A stretch of DNA of 64,000 nucleotides, taken from positions 1 through 64,000 of the forward strand of contig NZ_FNKL01000004.1 of NCBI RefSeq assembly GCF_900100115.1, in the 5' to 3' direction. Shown piece after piece: positions 46,244 to 55,883 of the stretch (positions within the stretch are counted from its first letter, which is position 1; each line of letters opens with the position of its first letter). The position numbers were made by a program, and so were the translations under genes. The notes beneath the pieces are model-generated. The model made no database searches. It saw nothing but the letters and a program-made list of their open reading frames with translations, and was not told the DNA's origin. Source of the stretch: Chryseobacterium soldanellicola. Its GTDB lineage: Bacteria > Bacteroidota > Bacteroidia > Flavobacteriales > Weeksellaceae.

Positions 46244-47896
46244 TTACTTTTTAATTACTTTGATTGTTTCTGACTTTCCATCGATAAATGTTACCGTGAT
46301 CATATAGATGCCCGGAGAGTATTTTCTCATATCCAATTTGTTATCGATCGGTTTTAATGTCTGAGATACTTTTTGACCAGCAACGTTGTAAAGGCTGATA
46401 TCTTTGATTTTTTTACCAGATTGCAGATTTAGCTCCTCACTTACTGGATTTGGATAGTATGCTATTTTATTTTGTAATGGATTGTCTTCGGTTGCCAGGT
46501 ATTCGGAGCAAATGATATTATAAGCGAAGTCAACACCTGTCTCTTCCATACTAACCCAAAGCCCACCAGTTTGATCATTGTTTCCAACACCAAAATTTCC
46601 AAAATGAGAAGTACTGATTGATTGCCATCCTGTCGCATTTGACTCGACTTCCATCCAATAAGTTTTACCCGCATTTATCACCACTGGTGTGTCAAAAGCC
46701 AAAGTGTACTTGTTAAAGTTCCCTGCCACCAGTTCTTTTTTAACGGAAACTGGTGTTTTGACCGTGTAAACAGAACCTGGAAGATCAGATGTGGTGTTTT
46801 CATAAAATGTAATCTTGAATGTCGTTGCATCCGCAGTCATAATAGGCTCTAAACCATATACTGAAAAACTACCCGTACTCGGTGCACTTACATCTACGGC
46901 CAGTCTCTGATTTGATGTACCACCCAACTCAAAATATTGACTGGAAGTTCCCGTAACTTTGTTTTGTTCACAAGCCGTCAAGGTTCTTACATACCTGGCA
47001 AAGAATACAGAAAGATCTCCTGCACAAGCCGTATTTTTATGTGAATAGAAACGGATGTTCTGGTCAATAGCAGGTGTATAAGGCAACTCGCCAAATCCGC
47101 TGGCCAGAATTTCTTGTGATTCTGTAGCGATCGTATTATAAATAGTTGCATTAGATGTTGAGAAAAAGTAAGAAACTCCAGCCTTTAACTGAACCAAGGA
47201 ATATTCTCCCGTAGCACCATCACTTACAATCGTATTCCTTATTCCATCTAAAGTGGGTATAAATAGAGATTGTGGATATTGGCCAAATGTAGCAGTGGTA
47301 CAACCAGAAAAAGCTGATACCTTGAGATCATCAAACCTAACCGCGGAGTTGGGTTGATCCACTGCGATATCAAAAGTCAAATTGTGATGTCTGATACCAA
47401 TATATATTTTTTTTCCTTTCCATTGATTAATATTGATTGATCTTGATTCAGGCTGAAGAGGTACATTGGTTTCCTCATAAACTTTCGGCTGAGCTAACAT
47501 TCCGGCCAGAGTTTTTTCTTCAGAAATATAGATCTCGTAATGCTCTTCGTTTGGGGATGGAGTAAATCTGTTTTCTGACAACAGCCAGCTGAATTTTAAC
47601 TGCCCGCTCGCATTCGTAAGATCAATTTGTGGGCTTATTGCCCATTCGTCGGGATGTAAATATCCTATATTGTTGAATTGTGTATATGATACTGAAGATA
47701 GAAAAGGTGTTCCCGTAGGTTGGAAGTTACTATCCAGATATTGAAGAACACTCCAGCCATAACCCTCCCCTGAAGATATGATCCTTGTCCAGTCTGAGAT
47801 ATCCTTTTCATCAAAGTTATCTTTCCAATAAGTTGTTTCTTGTGCGTTAGATGCTCCTATAAGTAGAAGTAATACGAAAAATAGAATTTTTTTCAT
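46244..47896 (-). CDS. Secreted T9SS cargo protein with choice-of-anchor J-like domain
   Basis: Protein of 550 residues from ATG 47896. The signal peptide MKKILFFVLLLLIGASNAQ (cut after Ala-Gln) fixes this start; the upstream ATG 47992 would hide it. A jelly-roll 'choice-of-anchor J' domain follows: DNFDEKDISDWTRI, HPDEWAISPQIDL, RFDDLKVSA. Beta-sandwich regions are next. The C-terminal type A sorting domain (AYYPNPVSEELNL ... LYNVAGQKV ... SPGIYMITV) ends in a Lys pair. It is exported by T9SS to the surface or medium; an adhesin or structural role is likely. Confidence 0.88.
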   Translation of the reverse strand: MKKILFFVLLLLIGASNAQETTYWKDNFDEKDISDWTRIISSGEGYGWSVLQYLDSNFQPTGTPFLSSVSYTQFNNIGYLHPDEWAISPQIDLTNASGQLKFSWLLSENRFTPSPNEEHYEIYISEEKTLAGMLAQPKVYEETNVPLQPESRSININQWKGKKIYIGIRHHNLTFDIAVDQPNSAVRFDDLKVSAFSGCTTATFGQYPQSLFIPTLDGIRNTIVSDGATGEYSLVQLKAGVSYFFSTSNATIYNTIATESQEILASGFGELPYTPAIDQNIRFYSHKNTACAGDLSVFFARYVRTLTACEQNKVTGTSSQYFELGGTSNQRLAVDVSAPSTGSFSVYGLEPIMTADATTFKITFYENTTSDLPGSVYTVKTPVSVKKELVAGNFNKYTLAFDTPVVINAGKTYWMEVESNATGWQSISTSHFGNFGVGNNDQTGGLWVSMEETGVDFAYNIICSEYLATEDNPLQNKIAYYPNPVSEELNLQSGKKIKDISLYNVAGQKVSQTLKPIDNKLDMRKYSPGIYMITVTFIDGKSETIKVIKK

Positions 47897-48045
47897 TGTC
47901 TTTAAATTATTATTTGTTAATGAAGACAATTTTATAACAATTTTATATATAAAGGTAAAAAGTAGGTTCTCTAATTCTTCTCTAAATCTCAAAATAGAAT
48001 ACTCGATATCTACTCTATATTCTAATTAGTTAATTTACAATGAAA

Positions 48046-49461
48046 TTATAAGTCATTAAACCATTGGTAAATGTCGATTTCTTTTGGGATCGCTAATTTT
48101 TTCCTAATAATATATTTCTTATTTTGTACGGTTCTATGGGCAATGTTCCAGTATCTTACAATGTCCTTTGTAGGAATATTCAGTTTTAAAAGAGCACAAA
48201 ATTCAATGTCAGATTGTATGATCTTGGGATTGATGTCTAAAAGTTTTTTTGAGAAATCAGGGAAAACGTCGTTAAAATATGTAATAAATGCCAAGTCACC
48301 CTTTTTAAACATTTCGATAAGCTTTGAATATTCCTCACTCTTATTTGGCTCTTGAAAACTAATTACATCTCTGTGCTCTTCAATTTCACTTTTTCTTTTA
48401 TGTAAAGCCAGATAAATAATCAAAGCAATTGCTATGGGAATTACCAAATAGAGCCATTTCCAATTATCCAAATCAATTTTTTGTTCTTTATCAGAAATAA
48501 TTTTGTGAAGAGATTTGTTTTGGTTTTCGACAATGTTGATTTTTAGTGAATCTAATTTAATTTGATATTGTTGTTGATTATGGACATCCCCTAGCTTATT
48601 ATATATAGAAATTATTATTTCATACAGTTCTTGTGTATTCAGGTGATTTCTGTTATTTTTCAGTTTTTCTGCTTGTTTAAGATATGCAAGAGCCTGGGCG
48701 TAATCTTTTTCCTCTTTAGAGATCTTTCCAAGGATAATATAGTTGGAATATTTTATGTCATTTAATTGGTAATCCTTGTCAAGTGCCAAAGATTGTTGTG
48801 CATAATATTTTGCAGAATCTTTGTTTAACTGATCGTAAACCGTAGCAAGATTAGAGTAATCGATATACTGAAGTTTCTTTTTATAGTTTTTGTCGTTAAA
48901 ATTCTGATGTTCTTGGATTGCCAATTTAATATATTTCAGTCTTTCTCTTGGCTTATCAATAGTGATGTAATAATTTGAGTAAGAGATGAACAAATTTGAT
49001 TTGGTATTAATTACCAAAGAATCTTTTTGATCAGGTATAGTATTTAATATACTAAGTCCTTCATCCAGCTGAAGTAGTGCTTTATCTTTCAAATCACTGA
49101 AAATATAGGCTTTGAACTGAAACTCTTTGGCAATTGCAACGTATACTTTGTTTTGAGAATTTTTAGCTTCACTCTCAAGATGTTGGCTAGTGTCGAGCAA
49201 ATTTTTAAAATCATATTTCTTTTCAAAATATGAACATTGCGTCTGTAAAGCTAATAGAAATGCATTTTCATTCTTCGGACTAAGTGCTTCTGCTTCCTTC
49301 TCAATATTTTTTGCTGTTTTAAATGCGATCTCAGGAGATTTTCCTAAGTTCTTAAAATTAATCTTAGCCTTTAAATATAAGATATTCGGCTCATTTTGGG
49401 ATAAAACAAGGATGCTTAAAAAAAGAAATAGAAAAGTTTTAATGTGTTTTAAATGTTGCAT
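48046..49461 (-). CDS. TPR sensor with transmembrane helix and C-terminal HTH
   Basis: Protein of 471 residues. It has a signal-like N-terminal helix (IKTFLFLFLSILVLSQ), a periplasmic helical-repeat region (TPR-like, residues about 30-310), one transmembrane helix (WLYLVIPIAIALIIYLAL, about 340-358), and a cytosolic C-terminus. The last about 70 residues contain a helix-turn-helix (LNIPTKDIVRYWNIAHRTVQNKKY), similar to LuxR-type DNA-binding ends. This one-component membrane regulator layout is common in Flavobacteriia. The target is unknown; the T9SS cargo gene immediately downstream is a candidate. Confidence 0.8.
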   Translation of the reverse strand: MQHLKHIKTFLFLFLSILVLSQNEPNILYLKAKINFKNLGKSPEIAFKTAKNIEKEAEALSPKNENAFLLALQTQCSYFEKKYDFKNLLDTSQHLESEAKNSQNKVYVAIAKEFQFKAYIFSDLKDKALLQLDEGLSILNTIPDQKDSLVINTKSNLFISYSNYYITIDKPRERLKYIKLAIQEHQNFNDKNYKKKLQYIDYSNLATVYDQLNKDSAKYYAQQSLALDKDYQLNDIKYSNYIILGKISKEEKDYAQALAYLKQAEKLKNNRNHLNTQELYEIIISIYNKLGDVHNQQQYQIKLDSLKINIVENQNKSLHKIISDKEQKIDLDNWKWLYLVIPIAIALIIYLALHKRKSEIEEHRDVISFQEPNKSEEYSKLIEMFKKGDLAFITYFNDVFPDFSKKLLDINPKIIQSDIEFCALLKLNIPTKDIVRYWNIAHRTVQNKKYIIRKKLAIPKEIDIYQWFNDL

Positions 49462-49730
49462 ATGGATACAAAAATATTTAAAAATATGCTATTAACAATA
49501 TATTTAAAAAATTGTCTTTGAGAATAGGAAAGATGCATGATCTAAATAATCTTTCATACAAATTAACTTTAGCTAATCTTACATTTTTACAAGTCAATAA
49601 AATTTTTATCATCATTAGTCAGTAATGCAAATTTCGATTGGTAGTTTGAGAGTTCTTACAATATGCACTTAGATATCATTTACGAGATTCACGGATGAAA
49701 TAAATTTGAAAAAATTTAAATTATCAAATT

Positions 49731-49906
49731 ATGAAAGAACTTATCGAAAAGATAACGCTGAGTTTGAGGCATTTTCAACTGAAGCAATCCAACAATCTGA
49801 AAAAGGGAATAAGGCCGCAGGTACAAGAGCAAGAAAATCTGCTTTAGAACTGAGCAAGCTTTTCAAGGACTTCAGAAAAGTTTCCGTTGAGGAATCAAAG
49901 AAATAG
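49731..49906 (+). pseudogene. Histone H1-like DNA-binding protein, frameshifted near the N-terminus
   Basis: The family start (ATG 49731: MKELIEKI) needs one extra T near 49753 to join the main frame, AEFEAFSTEAIQQSEKG then NKAAGTRARKSALELSKLFK and EFRK-like DFRKVSVEESKK. With that base the protein would be 59 residues, the usual length of the flavobacterial histone H1-like (Hc1-type) nucleoid protein. The alternative TTG at 49706 gives an atypical N-terminus. A clean terminator follows, so the gene was functional recently, or the base is a sequencing error. Confidence 0.75.
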
Positions 49907-49925
49907 ACCCTTCCCGAAAGTGTTA

Positions 49926-49949
49926 AGACCCTGCAAAAGCAGGGTCTTT
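49926..49949 (+). terminator. Terminator hairpin after the histone-like gene
   Basis: AAGACCCTGC pairs with GCAGGGTCTT around AAAA and is followed by TTATT. Confidence 0.9.
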
Positions 49950-50275
49950 TATTAAAGCTGAAATTTGATCAGACATATTGTGTAATGGAGCATCAAAAAG
50001 TTAGATCAAATGAAGTAATTCCTTCTGAGGTAATTCCATTTCAATAATTTGCTTAAAATATTCTTTTAAAAGTTAAAATTGGTTTGAAAATATTTAGTCA
50101 AACTGAGTGATAAGAGTATAGGCTATCCTGAATAATGGTGTTTTTAAAGGTGATCTCATTCTTATCTGGCGAAATCGGTAAGTAGCCAAGAAAAACGTAA
50201 GAATATTATTAATTTACTAGCTGTAAAAGAGATTAAGATTTTCATAGCTGGCAAATCAATATTTTTAAGGAATTC
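49950..50275. other. 326-base stretch, no intact gene
   Basis: A minus-strand reading with ISPDKNEITFKNTIIQDS is present near 50100-50175 but breaks quickly. It could be a remnant. Nothing else seen. Confidence 0.35.
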
Positions 50276-51172
50276 CTACTTTAAAAACGTTTTTAAATAA
50301 TCAATGCTTGAAGTCCATAAGATTCCATTATAACGGTCAGTTGCTAAATCATTGTGCTGTGTCGTAAACATCGAGTACATATACTGTCCCTGCTGAAACT
50401 TTGCGTAGAGTTCGGTTTCACCGGTCGGATCTGCTGCTCTTTGCTTCCTGATGTATTCTGCGAAATTCTCTAATGTTGCCAGTTGACGCAAATTGAATTC
50501 TTGTCCGGTAATTTCTTTAACATCATCAAAGATCATATTCGGACTGATCTGGAAACTGGCGACCTGAAGATTTATTGGGGCAGAATCATCTAAAGCAACT
50601 TCCGCTGTAAATGCTGCTGTGTCATCCATTGTGGTGAAATCCAATTTCCAATCAGCTTTATCACCCCAATATCCGATACTTTTTTCCTTCAGATTGAGTA
50701 TCGGTGTATTGTACTTCAAAATATCTGCAAAACAGCCATTAAAAATAGATGTGGCTTGGATAGACGATTGATCAATGTACTTTTTAAAAGTTCTTCTTAA
50801 ATCGAAATTTCTATTTTCGCCTTCAGGTAATAAATTGTAATCAGTACAGAAATCGGATGGGATAAATCTTGGGACACCTGCTTTTATAGCGCCGTCCAAG
50901 ATCTTTTTCTGAAGATCAATAATAACATCTCCTAATCCTGCGACTGCGGAAATGACACAGTCGGCATCTGCGCATTCTGCAGCTATGGCATTCACATCAT
51001 TTAAATCAATTATCCTTACCTCAACGCCTAATTTTTCAAGAATTTCTATTTTATCTGTATCACTTGATTCGCGGACAATTGCTTTAACTGTGGCGCCTCG
51101 TTGAAGTAGTTCTCTGCAGATTCTGTGTCCTAAATTACCTGTTGCACCTGCAACTAAAATTGTCTTTTTCAT
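50276..51172 (-). CDS. NmrA/isoflavone reductase-like NAD(P)-binding protein
   Basis: Protein of 298 residues with VAGATGNLGHRICRELL at residues 6-22 as the NADP-binding loop. DADCVISAVAG and the region around VPRFIPSDFCTDYN, with the Lys/Tyr pair positions of aromatic alcohol reductases, follow. Members reduce phenylpropanoid-type or quinone substrates, or act as redox sensors. It starts 7 nt after the hydrolase gene in a Crp-hydrolase-NmrA operon. Substrate unknown. Confidence 0.82.
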   Translation of the reverse strand: MKKTILVAGATGNLGHRICRELLQRGATVKAIVRESSDTDKIEILEKLGVEVRIIDLNDVNAIAAECADADCVISAVAGLGDVIIDLQKKILDGAIKAGVPRFIPSDFCTDYNLLPEGENRNFDLRRTFKKYIDQSSIQATSIFNGCFADILKYNTPILNLKEKSIGYWGDKADWKLDFTTMDDTAAFTAEVALDDSAPINLQVASFQISPNMIFDDVKEITGQEFNLRQLATLENFAEYIRKQRAADPTGETELYAKFQQGQYMYSMFTTQHNDLATDRYNGILWTSSIDYLKTFLK

Positions 51173-51179
51173 ATTTTTT

Positions 51180-52109
51180 TTACGATTTTAAGAAGGTCAA
51201 TACGATATCGAGCACTTCCTGTGGTCTTTCTTCAAACAAGTAATGTCCGCTGTCCATAATCCCAACGACCTTAAGGTCAGTTGCAACAAAAGGCAGTCCG
51301 TAATTCATATAATTGTAGCTGATGTAGCTTCCAATTCCTAAAACCGGCATCGTCAAATGTGGATAATGTTTGGAATCCTCAATATCCTGCTGAAAAGTCT
51401 GATACCACGCGTTGGACGCTCGGATGCTTTCTTTATCATTGTAAGCTGCTGCATAAACCGCTCTTTCAAGTTCGGTCATTTTGCTTTCGTCAATCATCAC
51501 ATAATTAAAAAGCCATTCCTGCAGCAAATGAAACCTGCCTTCCAACAATTGCTCGGGCAAACCTTTTACCTGATTAAATCCCATCCACCAGGCATAAGGC
51601 ATTTCGCCGTCCATTTTTTCATTGAAAGTTCCGGAAGAGGGTATGAGTGGCATTTGGTACATTCCTTCACTTGGATGTGAGCCATCCAGAACGATTAATT
51701 TTTCCGTGGATTCAGGGAAGTTAAAGGCGAAACTCATGGCAACCATCCCTCCAATGTCGTGGCCCATCAAGCTGACTTTTTCAAGACCTAATTGTAAAAC
51801 CAGCTGATGAATATCTGCAGCCATTGTTTTTTTATCATAACCTGACTGCGGTTTTTCTGATGTTCCCATGCCTCTCAGGTCAACTATAATAACACGGTAT
51901 TCTTTTGCAAGCTGCATCGCAACGGGTTGTAGTGAATACCACGTCTGTGGCCATCCGGGCAGGCAGATGAGTGGTTTGCCAGTTCCACCTTCAACATAAT
52001 GTAGTCTAATACCATTTACAGTGGTGTATTTGTTTTCGAAGCCGGGGAGATGCTTGATCAGTTCGTCATCAGCATACTTTTCTCCTTTACTATTTGAATT
52101 TTCGTTCAT
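51180..52109 (-). CDS. Alpha/beta hydrolase, epoxide hydrolase-like
   Basis: Protein of 309 residues from ATG 52109. Core motifs are VEGGTGKPLICLPGWPQTW (oxyanion hole), RGMGTSEKP and the nucleophile elbow GHDIGG with Asp at the nucleophile position, as in epoxide hydrolases and haloalkane dehalogenases. The catalytic His is in DSGHYLFEERP near the end. An upstream Met at 52130 is possible. In an operon with the NmrA-like gene; the Crp-type regulator upstream reads in the same direction. Confidence 0.85.
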   Translation of the reverse strand: MNENSNSKGEKYADDELIKHLPGFENKYTTVNGIRLHYVEGGTGKPLICLPGWPQTWYSLQPVAMQLAKEYRVIIVDLRGMGTSEKPQSGYDKKTMAADIHQLVLQLGLEKVSLMGHDIGGMVAMSFAFNFPESTEKLIVLDGSHPSEGMYQMPLIPSSGTFNEKMDGEMPYAWWMGFNQVKGLPEQLLEGRFHLLQEWLFNYVMIDESKMTELERAVYAAAYNDKESIRASNAWYQTFQQDIEDSKHYPHLTMPVLGIGSYISYNYMNYGLPFVATDLKVVGIMDSGHYLFEERPQEVLDIVLTFLKS

Positions 52110-52179
52110 GTCGATTTTTATTTGACACAAAGATAAATCGTCTTTTTGTACATAAATCTACCATCTGGTAGTAAATACT

Positions 52180-52743
52180 TTATCTGATGTTTTTTCGTAT
52201 TCTGCTCAGAGCATTGGGCGTTATCCCTAAAACACTTGCCAACTGTTTGACCGGTATCTTTTTTAACATCTCTGTGTTGTTCATGAATTCCAGATATCTT
52301 TCTTCCGCAGTAAGGGTCTGAAACTTCAGGATCTGATCGATCATTCGAACTGATGTTTCTTCCCATATCTTCCTGCTGAATTCCTGCCATACAGGTACGT
52401 GCGCATAAAGAAATTCCATATCTTTTCTATCGATCACGACGAGTTCTGTATCTTCCACAGCGCTGATGTTAAACCTTGTTGGTTTCTGTGGGTTAAGGCT
52501 CGAAATTTCAGTGAAAAATTCATCTTCAAAAACGACCCATGTTGTATTTTCACCGTTCTCGCCTTCATAATAGAAACGCAGTCCTCCTGAAATAATAAAA
52601 AAATACTGTTGGGCGATCTGTCCTTTTTTTAGGACGAGTGTTCCTTTGCTAACGTTTTTTCTCCTGCATTTAGAGAGCACAATTTTCAGTTCGGTTTCGT
52701 CAATACCGACCATTGTTTTAATAAATTTTACAAATTTCTCCAT
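52180..52743 (-). CDS. Crp/Fnr family transcriptional regulator
   Basis: Protein of 187 residues from ATG 52743. The cyclic-nucleotide-binding-like domain has KGTLVLKKGQIAQQYFFIISGGLRFYY. The C-terminal winged helix has LTAEERYLEFM and IPVKQLASVLGITPNALSRIRK. No Fe-S Cys cluster is seen. It precedes the hydrolase-NmrA pair by 70 nt on the same strand and likely regulates it. Relatives in this phylum often control such small oxidoreductase loci. Confidence 0.85.
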   Translation of the reverse strand: MEKFVKFIKTMVGIDETELKIVLSKCRRKNVSKGTLVLKKGQIAQQYFFIISGGLRFYYEGENGENTTWVVFEDEFFTEISSLNPQKPTRFNISAVEDTELVVIDRKDMEFLYAHVPVWQEFSRKIWEETSVRMIDQILKFQTLTAEERYLEFMNNTEMLKKIPVKQLASVLGITPNALSRIRKNIR

Positions 52744-53006
52744 TAATTTTTTCAATAAATCATTTTTTAAACGCATGGGACTGACTTAAGTTTTTTTTTG
52801 AAAAGAAATGATATGATCTTCCATGACATTCTTTAAATCCCGGTGTGATTCATACATTAAAGACCCTCGCACAAAGATAATTTACAAAATAAACATAATA
52901 AATTTTCATTTTTAACATTTTTACTGTCTACTTTGCTACTGAATAATATTCTTTATAATTATGTCACTGTTTTTTTTTATTGGTTTCATTATTACTTTAT
53001 CAGGAA

Positions 53007-53267
53007 ATGAAAAAGATTTTTGTGGTCGAAGATGACATATGAATAAGGCAAGTAGTTGAGATGATCTTTTCTTCTGATTATGATGTGAAATCTTTTTCGA
53101 CCCTAAGCGAATTTACGAAACGAGATGCCAATATAGATCCAGATCTCTATATATTTGATGTTAAGCTTCCTGATGGATCTGAAATAGACCTCTGTGCGGA
53201 TATTAAAAACAATAACCATGGAAAAGATCTTCCGGTGATTATGATGAGCGCTAACGCAAAGAACTGA
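53007..53267 (+). pseudogene. Response regulator receiver domain, broken
   Basis: ATG 53007 reads MKKIFVVEDDI, then TGA (53037-53039) where Arg is likely. In the same frame it continues IRQVVEMIFSSDYDVKSFS, LYIFDVKLPDGSEIDLC with the phospho-Asp, and DLPVIMMSANAKN before ending. The last about 35 residues, including the conserved Lys-Pro, are lost. It is close to the intact receiver at 34910-35269 and lies 100 nt upstream of the RsbQ-PAS kinase pair. This suggests an original three-gene signalling cluster. Confidence 0.75.
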
Positions 53268-53367
53268 TGCACTCTAATGACAGACACGCAAACTTAAATT
53301 ATTTAATTGAAGAAGAAGGTAATTTGATCTCAATTAAATGATTAGATTTGCAAAAACTATTGTGTCC

Positions 53368-54162
53368 ATGGATGTTCTTAAAAGAAATAATGTTACTATA
53401 AAGGGAATGGGAGAGGACATTATTTTCTTTGCCCATGGTTTTGGCTGTGACCAAAATATGTGGCGTTACGTAGCACCTGCCTTTCAGGAAAAATATACGA
53501 CCGTTCTTTTCGATCATGTGGGTGCCGGTAATTCCGACCTTTCTGCGTATTCTTTTGTAAAATATGATCAACTTGAAGGATATGCTGAAGATATTGTTGA
53601 AATTGCAAGAGAACTGAAGGTTTCTAACGCTGTTTTTGTAGGGCATTCGGTCAGTGCATTAATTGGTCTTATGGCAGCAAAGATGGCGCCTGATTTATTT
53701 ACAAGGCTGGTGCTGGTTTCACCGTCACCATCCTACATCAACGATAAAGATTATATAGGGGGCTTCAGCAGGACTGAAATTGATGAACTGCTTGAATCAC
53801 TGAACGACAATCATTTGGGCTGGTCAGCGACAATGGCACCTGTGATCATGGGCAATCCTGAACGGAAAGAACTAGGAGAGGAACTGACCAGCAGTTTTTG
53901 TAAAACCGATCCGGAAATAGCAAAACATTTTGCCAGAACAACTTTTTTAACGGACAAACGTCATATACTGACGGATACAAAAGTTCCTGTCCTTATTCTC
54001 CAATGCCGTGATGACGTAATTGCTCCGGTAGAAGTAGGCCATTATATGCATAAACATATGGATGGGAGCAAGCTGGTTATCATGAATGCAACAGGCCATT
54101 GCCCCAATTTGAGTGCTCCGGAAGAAACGATTTCAAAAATTAGAGATTTTTTAAATGACTGA
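53368..54162 (+). CDS. RsbQ-like alpha/beta hydrolase (KAI2/D14-related sensor)
   Basis: Protein of 264 residues from ATG 53368 (MDVLKRNNVTIKG); an ATG at 53338 adds ten residues. It shows AHGFGCDQNMWRYVAP, DHVGAGNSDLSAYS and the nucleophile elbow VGHSVSALIG with Ser. SPSPSYIND, the Asp in LQCRDDVIAP and the His in ATGHCPNLSAPEE complete the triad. 'DHVGAGNSD', 'GHSVSA' and 'GHCPNLSAP' are hallmarks of the RsbQ group, which makes or binds a small hydrophobic signal for a PAS partner. The next gene, a PAS kinase, starts 8 nt before its stop, so they are coupled. Confidence 0.9.
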   Translation: MDVLKRNNVTIKGMGEDIIFFAHGFGCDQNMWRYVAPAFQEKYTTVLFDHVGAGNSDLSAYSFVKYDQLEGYAEDIVEIARELKVSNAVFVGHSVSALIGLMAAKMAPDLFTRLVLVSPSPSYINDKDYIGGFSRTEIDELLESLNDNHLGWSATMAPVIMGNPERKELGEELTSSFCKTDPEIAKHFARTTFLTDKRHILTDTKVPVLILQCRDDVIAPVEVGHYMHKHMDGSKLVIMNATGHCPNLSAPEETISKIRDFLND

Positions 54163-55264
54163 TAAACATTACCCCGATCTTTCAGAGGATTTTGACGATT
54201 TTTTTGAATCGTCATTGTGCGGATTTGTCATTACTGACGGTAGTGGAAAGATTACAAGAATGAACCAATGCGCAGCAAACTGGCTGCATGGCACTCCCGA
54301 CCATTATACAGGCAAGCGTTTCTCAGACATTCTTTCAATAGGGAGCAAAATCTATTTTGAAACACATCTCTGGCCGATGCTTCGTGTACAGGGGAAATTT
54401 GATGAGGTGTCTGTTGAACTGACCGATACAGGTAAAGGAAAGCTTCCTGTATATGTCAATGGCTATGAGAGAAAAGATCAAAATAATAAACCCGTTTTTA
54501 TGCGTTTTACCTTATTTAAGGCCACTGACAGGCGCCTATATGAGGAAAATCTTAAGATGTCCAAAAAACTTATGGAAACAAACTTAAAGAGCGAACAGGA
54601 ACAGGCCTTAATTCGTGAACAATTTATTGCTGTCCTCGGTCACGATCTGCGAAACCCTCTTGGCGCGGTGATGAGTGCTGCTCAGTTATTGAACAGGTCT
54701 GAACTGAGTGACCGGGATAAAAAGTTAATGAATATCATACAATCAAGCTCTAAAAGAATGTATGAAATGATCAGCAATATTATGGACCTGGCTCGTGGCA
54801 GGCTGGGAGGGGGGATCTCTATCAATCCGGTAATGGTTGACTTGTCATTGCTGCTCGATGAGGTCAGCAATGAATTAAAAGTTTCATTTCCAGACAGAAC
54901 TATTGAATCTCATTTTAATATTAAGAATCAGGTAAAATGCGACCCAGGCCGTATTTCGCAATTGGTCTCTAATTTATTGGCAAATGCCATAACACATGGC
55001 TTCTCAGATTCTCCAATCATACTCAATGCTGATGCTACTGATGAATTCTGGCAGATTTCGGTTATCAATGGTGGTCAGAAAATAGAACAAGAAGCAATAA
55101 AGAATATTTTTAACCCTTTTCACAGGGTCGGCACAGAATCTAATCAAAACGGACTGGGGCTGGGACTATACATCGCATCAGAAATATCAAAAGCACATAA
55201 CGGCGATCTATCCGTCACTTCAGACGATGATAAAACATGTTTTTCTTTAAGGGTTAGATCGTAA
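54155..55264 (+). CDS. PAS-domain histidine kinase, partner of the RsbQ-like protein
   Basis: Protein of 369 residues, no membrane helix. The N-terminal PAS (about 10-125) has the RsbP-type pattern DFFESSLCGFVITDGSGKI, KIYFETHLWPMLRVQGKF and LPVYVNGYERK. A coiled linker and HisKA follow (AVLGHDLRNPLGAVMS, phospho-His near residue 162). The ATPase domain has N box LVSNLLANAITHG and G box GLGLGLYIASEISKAH. In Bacillus RsbQ acts with the PAS of RsbP; here the output is a kinase rather than a phosphatase. The receiver immediately upstream is broken, so the phosphate acceptor must be elsewhere. Confidence 0.9.
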   Translation: MTDKHYPDLSEDFDDFFESSLCGFVITDGSGKITRMNQCAANWLHGTPDHYTGKRFSDILSIGSKIYFETHLWPMLRVQGKFDEVSVELTDTGKGKLPVYVNGYERKDQNNKPVFMRFTLFKATDRRLYEENLKMSKKLMETNLKSEQEQALIREQFIAVLGHDLRNPLGAVMSAAQLLNRSELSDRDKKLMNIIQSSSKRMYEMISNIMDLARGRLGGGISINPVMVDLSLLLDEVSNELKVSFPDRTIESHFNIKNQVKCDPGRISQLVSNLLANAITHGFSDSPIILNADATDEFWQISVINGGQKIEQEAIKNIFNPFHRVGTESNQNGLGLGLYIASEISKAHNGDLSVTSDDDKTCFSLRVRS

Positions 55265-55883
55265 GTATCTATATTTGTTACAGACATGACTTCATGAGTT
55301 GACTTGTGCTTTCTCTGCTTATTTAGATTAGGATTGCTCTATATTGTCACATTATTACTAGGATCTTGTTTTATCAGTTATATTGAGCAAAACACCTGCA
55401 TGGAAAAAAAGAGGTGAATTATTTCTTGTAATCCGCTAAGATGTGATAATCTCTTTTAAATAAAAAAACAATAAATGGCTATGCATCCCGAAACCATTAG
55501 GAGTACGGCTGTCCGCATCCCAGGAAAATAATAGCTTCCTGTAGTTTTGAAATAGAGTTAGGCATGTCAGTATACGACTGCATAGAAAAATTCTCTTTTG
55601 TTTCAAAAGTAGATAGAATTTAGTAGAGTAAATAGCAAAATCAACAAAAATAAAGTAATAAAACCGTTGGAATATTGAAAAAATTATGCATCTTGGTAAG
55701 TTTAAAAGATTCCCGAAAATTGATATCATGATTTTCTATGTTGTTTATTGACTTTTTTTGATGATCCTGACACGAATACATACTTTTACCTTTTCTGGTA
55801 GCTCATTATGTAGCGTCCTTTTCAGGCATAGGTTGAATTTTAAACGTTAATTTGATATTTGCTGTAAAGAAATTTTACTGACT
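55265..55883. other. 619-base intergenic stretch
   Basis: No gene supported. A 97-codon minus frame (55436-55729) is rich in Phe, Ile and Cys and looks like a chance frame. Confidence 0.45.

Noticed and set aside
55436..55729. 97-codon minus-strand frame
   Set aside because: Rich in Phe, Ile, Leu and Cys without a plausible topology, and no similarity recognised.
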